NCBI GenBank assembly: GCA_963733765.1
Contig: CAVTEI010000003.1
Coordinates: 3,162,001 to 3,226,000 of the forward strand
DNA from: DATKAS01 sp963733765
GTDB taxonomy: Bacteria > Actinomycetota > Acidimicrobiia > Acidimicrobiales > DATKAS01
DNA: 64,000 nt
Direction: 5' to 3'
The number at the start of each line of letters is the position of its first letter. Within the stretch, counting starts at the first letter, position 1. Positions 6,895 to 15,801 of the stretch are shown piece by piece. Below the pieces are notes generated by a model that was not told where the DNA came from, did not search any database, and worked only from the letters and a program-made list of their open reading frames with translations. The position numbers were made by a program, and so were the translations under genes.

Positions 6895-8628
6895 ATGCTG
6901 ATCCGTCTCCTCCGCTCACATCTCCGTCGCTATCGGGGCGCTCTCATCGCGGTCGCCGTGCTGCAGTTCGCGCAATCGATCGCGACGCTCTACCTGCCGA
7001 GTCTGAACGCCAAGATCATCGACAACGGCGTCCTGACGGGTGACACCGCATACATCTGGCGCACTGGCGCGCTCATGCTCGTGATCACGTTCGTGCAGAT
7101 CTGCTTCGCCATCGCCGCCGTGTACTTCGGCTCGAGGGCGTCGATGGGTTTCGGCCGCGACGTGCGGGGCGACTTGTTCCACCGGGTCACCGGCTTCTCG
7201 ACCAAAGAGGTGAATCAGTTCGGCGCACCCTCGCTGATCACCCGCATCACGAACGACGTGCAGCAGGTCCAGATGATGGTCTTCATGACCTGCACACTCC
7301 TCGTCGCGGCGCCGATGACCGCCATCGGCGGCACGGTCTTGGCGGTGCGAGAGGACGCCGGGCTCGCCGTCCTCCTCCTCTTCGCCATCCCGGCCCTGCT
7401 GGTCATCGTGGGCTCGATCATCTGGCGGATGGTGCCGCAGTTCGCGCGTATGCAAGAACGGATCGACGGAGTGAACCGGGTGCTCCGCGAGCAGATCACC
7501 GGCGTCCGGGTGGTGCGGGCGTTCGTCCGCGAGCCTGAAGAGGCCGCGCGATTCGACGAGACGAACACGAACCTGACCGCGACCTCGTTGAGTGCGGCCC
7601 GGCTCATGGCCCTGATGATGCCCAGCGTGATGCTCGTGATGAACGTCTCGAGCGTCGCAGTCCTCTGGTTCGGCGCCGACCGGATCGCCGAGGGCACCTT
7701 GTCGCTCGGAGCGATGATCGCCTTCCTCAGCTACCTGACCCAGATCCTGCTCGCGGTGATGATGGCGACGTTCATGGCTGTGCTGATCCCGCGGGCGGCG
7801 GTGTGCGCGGACCGCATCGAGGAAGTGCTCGAGACCGAAACCTCTGTGGCTCCGCCCACCGCGCCGATCACCTCCGTCGACCGTCACGGCACGGTCGAGC
7901 TGCGCGACGTCGAGTTCACGTACCCGGGCGCCGAAGAACCAGTCGTGACCGGTGTGTCGTTCACGTCGCTGCCGGGTCAGACGACCGCGATCGTCGGGGG
8001 CACCGGCTCGGGCAAGACCACCCTCGTCAACCTCGTGCCCCGGCTCTTCGACGCGACCGGCGGTGCGGTGCTCATCGACGGCGTCGACGTCCGCGAGCTC
8101 GCGCCCGACCTCTTGTGGAGCCGCATCGGGCTCGTGCCGCAGAAGCCGTACCTGTTCTCGGGCACGGTCGCGAGCAACCTCCTGTACGGCAAGCCCGATG
8201 CGACCGAGGAAGAGATGTGGGAGGCGCTCGAGATCGCCCAGGCCCGCGAGTTCGTCGCGGCAATGCCCGGCGGGCTCCATGCCTCGATCTCCCAGGGCGG
8301 CACGAACGTTTCGGGCGGGCAGCGCCAACGCCTCGCGATCGCCCGAGCCGTCGTGCGCCAGCCTGAGATCTACGTGTTCGACGACTCGTTCTCGGCGCTC
8401 GACCTCGCGACCGACGCTCGGTTGAGGGCGTCGCTCGCGCCTCACCTCGCGGCTTCGACGGTCCTGGTCGTCGCACAGCGCGTGTCGACGATCATCGCCG
8501 CAGATCAGATCCTGGTGCTCGAGGACGGCCGTCCTGTCGGGCTCGGCTCACATGCCGAGCTGCTCGAATCGTGTGCCGTCTATGCCGAGATCGTCGCGTC
8601 CCAAATGGGCCAGCAGGACGCAGCATGA
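6895..8628 (+). CDS. Heterodimeric ABC exporter subunit 1 (degenerate Walker B)
   Basis: This 577-residue half-exporter has six membrane helices (about 15-310) and an ATPase domain (about 340-570). Walker A is GGTGSGKTT and the signature is canonical VSGGQRQRL. After the Walker B aspartate the residue is Asp (VFDDSFSALD) instead of the catalytic Glu. That substitution marks the non-hydrolytic site seen in heterodimeric exporters such as TM287/288 and BmrCD. It overlaps its partner by ATGA at 8625. Gene order TetR-ABC-ABC suggests a drug or lipid exporter induced by its substrate. Confidence 0.9.
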   Translation: MLIRLLRSHLRRYRGALIAVAVLQFAQSIATLYLPSLNAKIIDNGVLTGDTAYIWRTGALMLVITFVQICFAIAAVYFGSRASMGFGRDVRGDLFHRVTGFSTKEVNQFGAPSLITRITNDVQQVQMMVFMTCTLLVAAPMTAIGGTVLAVREDAGLAVLLLFAIPALLVIVGSIIWRMVPQFARMQERIDGVNRVLREQITGVRVVRAFVREPEEAARFDETNTNLTATSLSAARLMALMMPSVMLVMNVSSVAVLWFGADRIAEGTLSLGAMIAFLSYLTQILLAVMMATFMAVLIPRAAVCADRIEEVLETETSVAPPTAPITSVDRHGTVELRDVEFTYPGAEEPVVTGVSFTSLPGQTTAIVGGTGSGKTTLVNLVPRLFDATGGAVLIDGVDVRELAPDLLWSRIGLVPQKPYLFSGTVASNLLYGKPDATEEEMWEALEIAQAREFVAAMPGGLHASISQGGTNVSGGQRQRLAIARAVVRQPEIYVFDDSFSALDLATDARLRASLAPHLAASTVLVVAQRVSTIIAADQILVLEDGRPVGLGSHAELLESCAVYAEIVASQMGQQDAA

Positions 8629-10511
8629 GCGACACCGATCGCGTCAAGCCCCCGAACGGCGACGGCGAATTCCGGCCGCCGGCGGCCGAGACGCGTGGTG
8701 GCTTCGGCAGCGGTCGCATGACCTCGGTCGGCATCCCGATGGAGAAGTCGCTGAACTTCGGTCCGTCGGTACGACGACTCCTGCGCCGAATGGGCCCCGA
8801 CGCTCGCTACCTGCCGGTGGTGTTGGTCCTCGCGTTCGTCGGGGTCACGCTCGTCGTGTTCGGACCCAAGGTGCTCGGCCACGCGACCGACGAGATCGTG
8901 TCCGGCCTCGCTGGCGGAGGCATCGACTTCGGAGCGCTTCATCGCACACTGCTCCTCGCGGTCGGCCTGTACGTGTTCTCGGCGGTGCTCGTCTGGCTTC
9001 AGGGCTTCATCCTCGCCGGCGTCGTGCAGCGCACCATGTACCGGCTGCGCGCCGATGTCGAGACCAAGCTGAGCCGCCTTCCGCTCGGCTACATCGACCG
9101 CCAGGCTCGAGGCGACCTGCTGAGCCGAGTCACGAACGACATCGACAACATCTCGCAGAGCCTTCAGCAATCGCTGAGCCAGCTGTTGACGTCGACACTC
9201 ACGATCATCGGCGTGACGATCATGATGATCACGATCTCCCCCCTCCTCTCGATCGTCGCGCTCGTCACGATCCCGATCTCGCTGTTCACGATCAAGCGGA
9301 TCGCGAAGCGCGCCCAGCCCCGGTTCATCGCGCAGTGGCGCCATACCGGGGTACTCAACGCTCAGGTCGAAGAGGCATTCAACGGCCACGCCATCGTCAA
9401 GGCCTTCGGCCGTCAACACGAGGTCGAAGATCGGTTCGCCACAACAAACGAGCAGCTCTACCAGGCGAGCTTCGGCGCGCAGTTCGCCTCGGGCGTGATC
9501 CAGCCCGCGATGATGTTCATCGGCAACCTCAACTTCGTGGCAATCGCGGTCATCGGCGGGCTGCGCGTGTCGGCTGGTGCCTTGACGATCGGTGACATCC
9601 AAGCGTTCATCCAGTACTCACGACAGTTCACTCAGCCGATCACGCAGGTCGCCTCGATGGCCAACGTGCTCCAGTCGGGCATCGCTTCACTCGAGCGGGT
9701 CTTCGAGCTGTTGGACGCGGACGAGCAGACGACCGACGCCGACCCCGCTGCGATCGTGCCCGAACCGCGCGGGCGGGTCGAGTTCGACCACGTGTCGTTC
9801 TCCTACGACCCGAACCGAGAGCTCATCAAGGATCTGTCACTCGTCGCGGAGCCGGGCAGCACGGTGGCCATCGTCGGGCCGACCGGCGCGGGGAAGACGA
9901 CGCTCGTCAACCTGATCATGCGGTTCTACGAGCTCGACGGTGGACGCATCACGCTCGACGGTGTCGACATCTCGCAGATGCGCCGTCGTGATCTGCGCTC
10001 CGACATCGGCATGGTGCTGCAGGACACCTGGCTCTTCGGCGGCACGATCCGCGAGAACATCGCCTACGGCAACCCGAACGCGACCGGGGAGCAGATCGTC
10101 GACGCGGCCCGCGCTGCGTACGTGGACCGGTTCGTGCACACGCTCCCCCACGGCTACGACACCGTCGTCGACGACGAGGGCGGGGCGATCAGCGCCGGCG
10201 AGAAGCAGCTGCTCACGATCGCCCGGGCGTTCCTCGCCGATCCCGCGATCCTCATCCTCGACGAGGCGACGAGCTCGGTCGACACTCGCACCGAGGTGCT
10301 CATCCAGCGAGCGATGGCGAATCTGCGCTCGAGTCGTACCAGCTTCGTCATCGCGCACCGACTGTCGACGATCCGCGACGCCGACACCATCCTGGTGATG
10401 GACGGCGGCCAGATCGTCGAACAGGGATCACACACCGAGCTGCTGGCCGCGGGTGGTGCGTACGCAAACCTCTACAACGCCCAGTTCGCCGGCGCCGCCG
10501 TGGACGTCTAG
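8625..10511 (+). CDS. Heterodimeric ABC exporter subunit 2 (catalytic Walker B)
   Basis: This 628-residue half-exporter has a 55-residue basic N-terminal tail, a six-helix membrane domain (about 65-350) and an ATPase domain (about 385-620). Walker A is GPTGAGKTT and Walker B keeps the catalytic Glu (ILDEATSSVD). The signature is changed to ISAGEKQ from LSGGQ. The altered signature faces the degenerate Walker site of subunit 1, so both changes fall in the same composite ATP site and the other site stays intact. Start at 8625 uses the ATGA overlap; the open frame upstream is a shadow of subunit 1. Confidence 0.9.
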   Translation: MSDTDRVKPPNGDGEFRPPAAETRGGFGSGRMTSVGIPMEKSLNFGPSVRRLLRRMGPDARYLPVVLVLAFVGVTLVVFGPKVLGHATDEIVSGLAGGGIDFGALHRTLLLAVGLYVFSAVLVWLQGFILAGVVQRTMYRLRADVETKLSRLPLGYIDRQARGDLLSRVTNDIDNISQSLQQSLSQLLTSTLTIIGVTIMMITISPLLSIVALVTIPISLFTIKRIAKRAQPRFIAQWRHTGVLNAQVEEAFNGHAIVKAFGRQHEVEDRFATTNEQLYQASFGAQFASGVIQPAMMFIGNLNFVAIAVIGGLRVSAGALTIGDIQAFIQYSRQFTQPITQVASMANVLQSGIASLERVFELLDADEQTTDADPAAIVPEPRGRVEFDHVSFSYDPNRELIKDLSLVAEPGSTVAIVGPTGAGKTTLVNLIMRFYELDGGRITLDGVDISQMRRRDLRSDIGMVLQDTWLFGGTIRENIAYGNPNATGEQIVDAARAAYVDRFVHTLPHGYDTVVDDEGGAISAGEKQLLTIARAFLADPAILILDEATSSVDTRTEVLIQRAMANLRSSRTSFVIAHRLSTIRDADTILVMDGGQIVEQGSHTELLAAGGAYANLYNAQFAGAAVDV

Positions 10512-10518
10512 TCCCGAA

Positions 10519-10638
10519 GTGAGCGGCGCAGTGCGCCGCTCGGGTGCGCGAAGCACCGATTGTCGAGCGAAGCGAGCAGGAGCCGATCGAAGCGAAGCGC
10601 AGAGCGGCGACGAGGAGTGACCGGCGCATTGCGCCGCT
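10519..10638. repeat. Pair of palindromic 22-nt repeats (REP-like) between convergent genes
   Basis: Two copies of gtgaNcggcgcaNtgcgccgct occur at 10519-10540 and 10617-10638 and differ at only two of 22 positions. Each contains a nearly perfect palindrome (AGCGGCGCA-G-TGCGCCGCT; CGGCGCA-T-TGCGCCG). A smaller hairpin GGTGC-GCGAA-GCACC (10543-10557) and a run of CGAAGCGA-like words lie between. The block fills the gap between the ABC exporter and the convergent GNAT gene. It could act as a bidirectional terminator without a U tract, or as a dispersed REP/BIME-type element. Confidence 0.6.
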
Positions 10639-10643
10639 GCCTT

Positions 10644-11171
10644 CTAAAACTGCTTCCTCAGCTCGACGAAGTCGAAGTCGGTGCGGAGCGCACCGGAGTG
10701 CACGTCGTACGGGAAGGGCTCCCGCCTCCCGGTGAGCGCGTAGCCACGCCGCTCGTACCAGGCGATCAGCTCCTCGCGCAGATTGATCACGACCGCCACC
10801 ATGCCCTGCGCGTCCCACAGGTCGCGCGCCGCTTCTTCAGCCTTCGAGAGCAGAGCCCGGCCGAGACCGGCCGCCTGCAGCCCGGGGTCGATCGAGAACA
10901 TGCCGAAGTACCCGTCTTCGCCGTGCTGTTCGATCAGCACGCATCCGACAAGAACCCCGTCGCGCTCCGCGAGCAGGAATCGACTCGTCCGCCCGGCAAT
11001 GAGGCCGGCGATCTCCTCGTCGCTCGTGCGCGGCCCAGTCAGCAGGCCCGCCTCGCTCGCCCAGCCCTTCGCCGACTCCGGACCGCGGTACGCCCGCTCG
11101 ACGAGGGCTCGCACCGGCTCGACATCCGCTGCACTCGCGTACCGATACGTCAGGTCCATCATCTCGCCCAT
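10644..11171 (-). CDS. GNAT-family N-acetyltransferase
   Basis: This 175-residue protein has the GNAT order: N-terminal YRYASAADVEPVRALVERAY, a strand pair FLLAERDGVLVGCVLIEQ, the acetyl-CoA segment MFSIDPGLQAAGLGRALL (about 95-112, Q-x-x-G-x-G type), and a tail with ELIAWYERRGYALTGRREPFPYDVHSG. The C-terminal GRREPFPYD pattern is common in small-molecule acetyltransferases of this branch, but the acceptor is unknown. Starts at ATG 11171 or at the following methionines. It is the last gene of a minus-strand run phosphatase-amine oxidase-GNAT. Confidence 0.85.
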   Translation of the reverse strand: MGEMMDLTYRYASAADVEPVRALVERAYRGPESAKGWASEAGLLTGPRTSDEEIAGLIAGRTSRFLLAERDGVLVGCVLIEQHGEDGYFGMFSIDPGLQAAGLGRALLSKAEEAARDLWDAQGMVAVVINLREELIAWYERRGYALTGRREPFPYDVHSGALRTDFDFVELRKQF

Positions 11172-11206
11172 GGTCGCTCAGGAAAGCCTGCTGAGGCCCC
11201 GTGACC

Positions 11207-12577
11207 TCACGCTGACGACCCGGCCAACTCGAGGATCTCCGCCGCCGCTCGCTCGCCTGAGCGCACCGCGCCGTCGATCGCGCCGTGTGAGATCGTCGCC
11301 GTCTCGGTACCCGCCCAGTGGACGCGGCCGAACGGCTCCCGAAGCAGATGGCCGTACCGCGACAAGATGCCCACCGGGTAGTGCGCCATCGAGCATCCCC
11401 GCGTCCACTCCTCGGTCCACCAGGCCGTTTCGACGAAGTCGGACGGGTGAGCGGCGCGTGGACCGAATCGTCGGACCAAACCGTCGAGCACCGCCCGCCG
11501 GCGCTCGCTGCTGTCCATTGCGTCGACCCTCTCGGCGACGGGACCGAAGGTGAACGACCCGAGGACGCCCGGCGTGCCCGAGGCGGGCGATGCATCGAGC
11601 GTGACCTCCGAAGCGCTTCCCGGCTCCGAGGCTTGCCCACTGAACCCGTCTTCGCGCCAGAACGGTTCGTCATAGACGACGAGCGTCTTCGTCTCCGAGC
11701 CCCCCACAGCGTTGCGGTAGAGCGTCTGCCGGTCCTCGGGCAACACAGGATCGAACCTGATCTCGAGCGCCAGCGCGGGAGGGACGGCGAGGACCGCCCG
11801 CTTGGCGCTCACCGCGAGGTCGCCCGCTTCGACGACGACGTGGTCGTTGTGCTGCGTCACGCTCCCCACCGGCGAGCGCAATCGAACGGCGTCACCCAAC
11901 GCATCGGCTACGCGTGCCGCGATCGAGCCCGCGCCGCCTTCCACGAGGTTCTCCTGCGCGCCGCCCTCGATGGAGAACAGCGTGTTGATGCTGCCATGAC
12001 CTCGGATCAGGAACAGCAGGTCCAGGAAGGACACCTCGTCCAGGTCGGCCGTGAACAGGCCGCGCACCGCCATCTCGAACAGGTCGCGGGCAACGTCGGT
12101 GCGGACGCCGGAACGTTTCATCCACGAGCCGATCGACTGCTGATCCCACTCCGCGGCGCGTTCGCCGGTCCACGGCGCGTCCAGCGGCAGCTTCTTCGCC
12201 ATGCGGTCGAGCTTCATCTGCGCCAACGCGATCGTCGCGACCGCGACGGGACTGATCCTCGGGATGAGTCCGGTGTACCGGCGAGTATGGCCGCCGCCGA
12301 TCAGCAGGTGCGCACCCTGCACCCATGTCTTGTAAGTGGACACGCCAACCTCGTTCGCGAGGCCGAGGATCGCGTCATGGCGCGGGCCGAGCCACGCGCC
12401 GCCCCGGTCGATGGGCGAGCCGTCGGAGAGGTGGTCGGTCCAGATGCGTCCGCCGACCCGATCACGCGCCTCGAGCACGACGACTGATCGGCCCGCCTGG
12501 TTGAGCCGCCGAGCGGCGGTGAGGCCGGCGTAACCGGCTCCCACGACGCAGACGTCGACATCGACCCGTTCCGCCAT
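11207..12577 (-). CDS. Flavin-containing monoamine oxidase family protein
   Basis: This 456-residue protein begins with the FAD-binding strand DVCVVGAGYAGLTAARRL, followed by the E-x-R-x-R-x-G-G-R signature ARDRVGGRIWT (about 40-50) and RGGAWLGP. The C-terminal flavin motif RVHWAGTETA (about 415-425) is typical of monoamine oxidases. It would oxidise an amine to an imine with release of hydrogen peroxide. No secretion signal is visible, so it is probably cytoplasmic. It lies between the phosphatase and GNAT genes and is probably co-transcribed with them. Substrate unknown. Confidence 0.88.
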   Translation of the reverse strand: MAERVDVDVCVVGAGYAGLTAARRLNQAGRSVVVLEARDRVGGRIWTDHLSDGSPIDRGGAWLGPRHDAILGLANEVGVSTYKTWVQGAHLLIGGGHTRRYTGLIPRISPVAVATIALAQMKLDRMAKKLPLDAPWTGERAAEWDQQSIGSWMKRSGVRTDVARDLFEMAVRGLFTADLDEVSFLDLLFLIRGHGSINTLFSIEGGAQENLVEGGAGSIAARVADALGDAVRLRSPVGSVTQHNDHVVVEAGDLAVSAKRAVLAVPPALALEIRFDPVLPEDRQTLYRNAVGGSETKTLVVYDEPFWREDGFSGQASEPGSASEVTLDASPASGTPGVLGSFTFGPVAERVDAMDSSERRRAVLDGLVRRFGPRAAHPSDFVETAWWTEEWTRGCSMAHYPVGILSRYGHLLREPFGRVHWAGTETATISHGAIDGAVRSGERAAAEILELAGSSA

Positions 12578-12616
12578 CGGAGCGCACCGTACACATCAGC
12601 CCCCGGCGAACGGCTC

Positions 12617-13147
12617 TCAGCCGCCGAGTGCGATGAGGAACTCCATCTGGGCGTGCGTTTGGGGCCCGGCCATCGGTCGACTCGCCGCGACGATGTCGAG
12701 AGCGTCTGGCAACGGGCTGCCCGCGCGCACGAGGAGGGAGATCGCGAGCGTGCCGGCGCGCCCGACGCCCGCACCGCAGTGCACGAGCAGTCCCTGCCCT
12801 TCGGCGAGGCGCCGTTCGAGGTCGTCGAGAAACGGCGCCATCTCGGCGAGCTTCGGCGCGAGCATGTCGGGGATCGGGAACCACACCGCCCGCGTCGCGG
12901 CGTTGGCCTCCAGCCACTGCACGTACTCCGGATAGCGCGGTCCGATCTCGTCGCGCTCGTTGAGACAGACGACCACTGTCGCGCCCGTGCGTTGGAGCGC
13001 GGTCTCCGCGTCGGGGCCGACGAAGTGCTTACCGCACAGCCAGAGCCGTCCTTCGCCGGGAATGGGGATCTCATCGACGCCGCCATTGCGCGAGCGCTCA
13101 TCGGGCCAGGTGCTCACGACGCTCAAGCCTGCCAGGTGCGGTCGCAT
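12617..13147 (-). CDS. Dual-specificity/tyrosine protein phosphatase
   Basis: This 176-residue protein has the cysteine phosphatase loop HCGAGVGRAGT (about 122-132), matching HCxxGxxR with catalytic Cys and Arg. An upstream aspartate in the IPDML segment is the likely general acid. The fold fits the compact DSP/cyclin-dependent-kinase-inhibitor-3-like group. The start ATG 13147 follows AGGAGG closely. It is first in the minus-strand operon with the amine oxidase and GNAT genes, and divergent from an acyl-CoA dehydrogenase. No kinase partner is in the window. Confidence 0.85.
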   Translation of the reverse strand: MRPHLAGLSVVSTWPDERSRNGGVDEIPIPGEGRLWLCGKHFVGPDAETALQRTGATVVVCLNERDEIGPRYPEYVQWLEANAATRAVWFPIPDMLAPKLAEMAPFLDDLERRLAEGQGLLVHCGAGVGRAGTLAISLLVRAGSPLPDALDIVAASRPMAGPQTHAQMEFLIALGG

Positions 13148-13199
13148 CTCCTCCTATGCTCACCGGAGCACTGAGGCACGAACGAGGACGGGGGACGAC

Positions 13200-14480
13200 A
13201 TGGCGTGGGACTTCTCGACCGAACCGGAGTTCCAGAAGAAGCTCGACTGGGTCGAGGAGTTCTGCCGGGAGGAGATCGAGCCGCTCGACCTGGTCTTCCC
13301 CTACGCGGTGCGCTCACCTGATCCGCGTGTCCGGGCGCTGGTCAAGCCCCTCCAGGACGAGATCAAGGCGCAAGGTCTCTGGGCGATCTTCCTCGACGAG
13401 GAGCTGGGCGGGCCGGGCTACGGCCAGCTCAAGCTCGGGTTGCTGAACGAGATCTTGGGTCGCTACGGGTCCGCGCCGCAGATGTTCGGCGCGGCTGCGC
13501 CGGACACGGGGAACATGGAGATCCTCGCGGCGTACGGAACCGAGGAGCAGAAGGAGCGTTGGCTGACGCCGATGCTCAACCAGGAGATGTGGTCGGCGTA
13601 CTCGATGACCGAGCCGCAGGGCGGCTCCGACCCGAACCTCTTCAAGACGCACGCAGTGCGCGACGGCGACGAATGGGTGATCAACGGCGAGAAGTGGTTC
13701 ACCAGCGCAGGACGCGTCGCGGATCTGCTCTTTGTCATGTGCACGAATGGGATGTTCATCGTCCCCCGCACCACTCCGGGCGTCGAGATCCAGCCCGAGC
13801 CGCGCAACCACAACCACATCATCTACAACGACGTCCGCGTGCCTCTCGATCACCTTCTCGGTCCCGAGGACGGAGCGAAGGTGCTCGCGCAACGTCGTCT
13901 TGGAGGCGGCCGCATTCACCACGCGATGCGCACGATCGCCCAGTGCAAGCTCGCGTTCGACATGATGTGCGAGCGCGCCCTCAGCCGCGAGTCGCACGGC
14001 AAGATCATCGCTGATCACCAGATGGTGCAGGAGAAGATCGCGGACAGCTACGCGTCGATTCGAATGCTTCGCCTGTTCGTGCTCGAGACGGCGTGGAAGA
14101 TCGACAACACGAGTACGCAGGAGACCCGCACAGACATCGCCGCGGTCAAGTACACGATGGCGAAGGTCCTGCGGGAGGTGTCGTTCAATGCTCTGCACAT
14201 CCTCGGCTCGCTCGGAACGACGAACTTGACCCCGCTGCAAGCGATGTACGCGGGAGCCCCGACCATGGGCATCGCCGACGGCGTCGACGAGGTGCACAAG
14301 GCGACCGTGGCCCGCAACGTGCTGAAGTCGTACCGGCCGCACGAGGGTTACTGGCCGACCGAGTACTACCCGGCGAAACGAGCCAAGGCGCGCGAGAAGT
14401 TCGAGCCGCTCTTCGAGGAGAAGCCTGAGATGCGCGAGCTCGCCGATCAGTACGCGAAGTACATGGCGGCGCGCGGCTAA
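13200..14480 (+). CDS. Acyl-CoA dehydrogenase (ACAD10/11-like)
   Basis: This 426-residue flavoenzyme has the helical N-domain (1-125), the beta-domain motif AYSMTEPQGGSDPN and the FAD segment INGEKWFTSAG (about 140-180), and a C-terminal helical domain with QAMYAGAPTMGIADGVDEVHKATVAR. The GVDEVH pattern near the end is typical of the ACAD10/11 branch, some members of which act on hydroxylated or long acyl-CoAs. The open frame extends back to 12960, but the family starts at MAWDFSTEPEF, so I use ATG 13200. It is divergent from the phosphatase and 19 bp upstream of the regulator gene. Confidence 0.9.
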   Translation: MAWDFSTEPEFQKKLDWVEEFCREEIEPLDLVFPYAVRSPDPRVRALVKPLQDEIKAQGLWAIFLDEELGGPGYGQLKLGLLNEILGRYGSAPQMFGAAAPDTGNMEILAAYGTEEQKERWLTPMLNQEMWSAYSMTEPQGGSDPNLFKTHAVRDGDEWVINGEKWFTSAGRVADLLFVMCTNGMFIVPRTTPGVEIQPEPRNHNHIIYNDVRVPLDHLLGPEDGAKVLAQRRLGGGRIHHAMRTIAQCKLAFDMMCERALSRESHGKIIADHQMVQEKIADSYASIRMLRLFVLETAWKIDNTSTQETRTDIAAVKYTMAKVLREVSFNALHILGSLGTTNLTPLQAMYAGAPTMGIADGVDEVHKATVARNVLKSYRPHEGYWPTEYYPAKRAKAREKFEPLFEEKPEMRELADQYAKYMAARG

Positions 14481-14499
14481 AGGGAGCTCGAGCGGGGAG

Positions 14500-15225
14500 G
14501 TGTTGGCGATGCCCCAACGACCGGCGCCGCGAGAAGAACCCGTGAAGGTGCTCATCGCGGACGGCGATCCCGCCGTGCTCAACCTCCTGAGGCTTCCTCT
14601 GGAACGCCGGGGCTTCGCGGTCGCGACCTCGACGTGTCCCGCCGATGCCGCCGGGGTCTTGGCCGAGCAGCCGGCCGACATCGCGGTGATCCAGGTGGGC
14701 GAGCCGTTCGGTTTCGACGCGATCTATGCCATCCGAAAGATGAACACCCCGGTCGACATCTGGCTGTTGGCGCTGCTGCCCTCCGCGGAAGACAGTCAGG
14801 TGGCGCTGGCCATCGAGGAGGGCGCGGACGACTGCATGATGAAGCCGATCTCGCCGCGCGAGCTCGTGGCCCGGGTCGAGGCAAAGGCGAGACGTCTCCC
14901 GCGGCCGACCACCGTGCTGCAGTTCGAAGGCCTGCGCATCGACATCCTTCGTCGCGAGGTGACCATCGGAGACAGCCCGGTCGACCTCCCGCCCCGCGAG
15001 TTCGACCTCCTCGTCTATCTCGCGATGCGCCCAGACGAGGTCGTGTCACGGGAACGAATCCTCGAGGACCTGTGGGGCTCCACCCTCAGCTGGCAGTCCG
15101 ACGACACGCTCACCGAGCACATCCATCGGTTGCGACGACGAATCGAAGGTGCCCCCGCGCATCCCCGCTGGGTGCACACCGCGAGGGGCGTCGGGTATCG
15201 CTTCTCCCCCCTTTCACGCGCCTAG
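14500..15225 (+). CDS. OmpR-type regulator with degenerate receiver
   Basis: The 241-residue protein has a receiver domain (about 15-130) and a winged-helix trans_reg_C domain (about 140-240) ending HTARGVGYRF, the standard OmpR wing. In the receiver the acidic pocket (ADGDP) and the late lysine (MMKPIS) remain, but the expected phospho-aspartate after strand 3 is replaced (DIAVIQVGEP, Gln where Asp is usual). It therefore probably cannot be phosphorylated in the normal way. No partner kinase is adjacent; the upstream gene is an acyl-CoA dehydrogenase. The start could also be the ATG at 14509. Confidence 0.85.
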   Translation: MLAMPQRPAPREEPVKVLIADGDPAVLNLLRLPLERRGFAVATSTCPADAAGVLAEQPADIAVIQVGEPFGFDAIYAIRKMNTPVDIWLLALLPSAEDSQVALAIEEGADDCMMKPISPRELVARVEAKARRLPRPTTVLQFEGLRIDILRREVTIGDSPVDLPPREFDLLVYLAMRPDEVVSRERILEDLWGSTLSWQSDDTLTEHIHRLRRRIEGAPAHPRWVHTARGVGYRFSPLSRA

Positions 15226-15251
15226 GTCCTCCATCCACACGATCACACGCC

Positions 15252-15668
15252 TCATCGACGAGGGAGGATGGCCCAGACGGTCTTCCCGTGATGGCGCGGA
15301 ACCACACCCCACGACAACGCGAGGCGCTCCACGACGAAGAGGCCCAGACCGCCCACCTCGCTGGGGAAGCCGACCCCAGGTCGCATCTCATCGACCTCAC
15401 CGATGTCCGCCTCGTCGGCCACGGCGATCATCACAGCGTCGGAGGTGAGCGTCATACGGACATTGGGCGCGCCTCCACCGTGGATCAACGCGTTCGTGAC
15501 GAGCTCACTCACGACGAGCGTGGCCTCGTCGAGCGTCTGCCGGTCCACGCCTTCTGTGGCGAGCAGACCGGCCAACCAGTGGCGGGCGGGGGCGGGGCTG
15601 GCAAGCGTCTCTCGGTAGGTGGCCCGCAGCGGTGTCGAGTCCGGTGCGGACCGAAACAGGTCGGCCAT
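15252..15668 (-). CDS. RsbW-like anti-sigma/ATP-binding protein
   Basis: The 138-residue GHKL-fold protein has the N box ELVTNALIHGG (about 60-70), a G1-type segment VADEADIG and a G2-type glycine segment GGLGLFVVERLA. This is the pattern of the stand-alone RsbW/SpoIIAB-type kinase domains that bind sigma factors or anti-anti-sigma proteins. I use ATG 15668, which follows GAGGTGG; the frame is open to 15713. It is convergent with the OmpR-type regulator. No sigma factor or STAS partner is present nearby. Confidence 0.82.
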   Translation of the reverse strand: MADLFRSAPDSTPLRATYRETLASPAPARHWLAGLLATEGVDRQTLDEATLVVSELVTNALIHGGGAPNVRMTLTSDAVMIAVADEADIGEVDEMRPGVGFPSEVGGLGLFVVERLALSWGVVPRHHGKTVWAILPRR

Positions 15669-15801
15669 CGTGACCACCTCACCAACGGGACATACGACCC
15701 GTCCACGGGACACCTACCCCGTGTGCGGCGCGGCGACACCCGGGTCTTCCGCGATTGAAGCGCCGGCTGACGCGATCGTCAGGTCCCATCGCCACGTGGA
15801 G

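Noticed and set aside
6916..8445. 509-codon open frame on the minus strand opposite ABC exporter subunit 1
   Set aside because: It mirrors a well-supported gene, is rich in His, Arg, Asp and Glu without any fold pattern, and has no ribosome site. GC-rich coding DNA commonly gives such antisense frames.
10519..10638. Rho-independent terminator
   Set aside because: Strong hairpins are present but no T tract follows on either strand; a REP-like repeat pair fits better, although a terminating effect is possible.
13314..14681. 455-codon minus-strand frame opposite the acyl-CoA dehydrogenase
   Set aside because: Antisense shadow of a strong family match; also crosses the start of the next gene.
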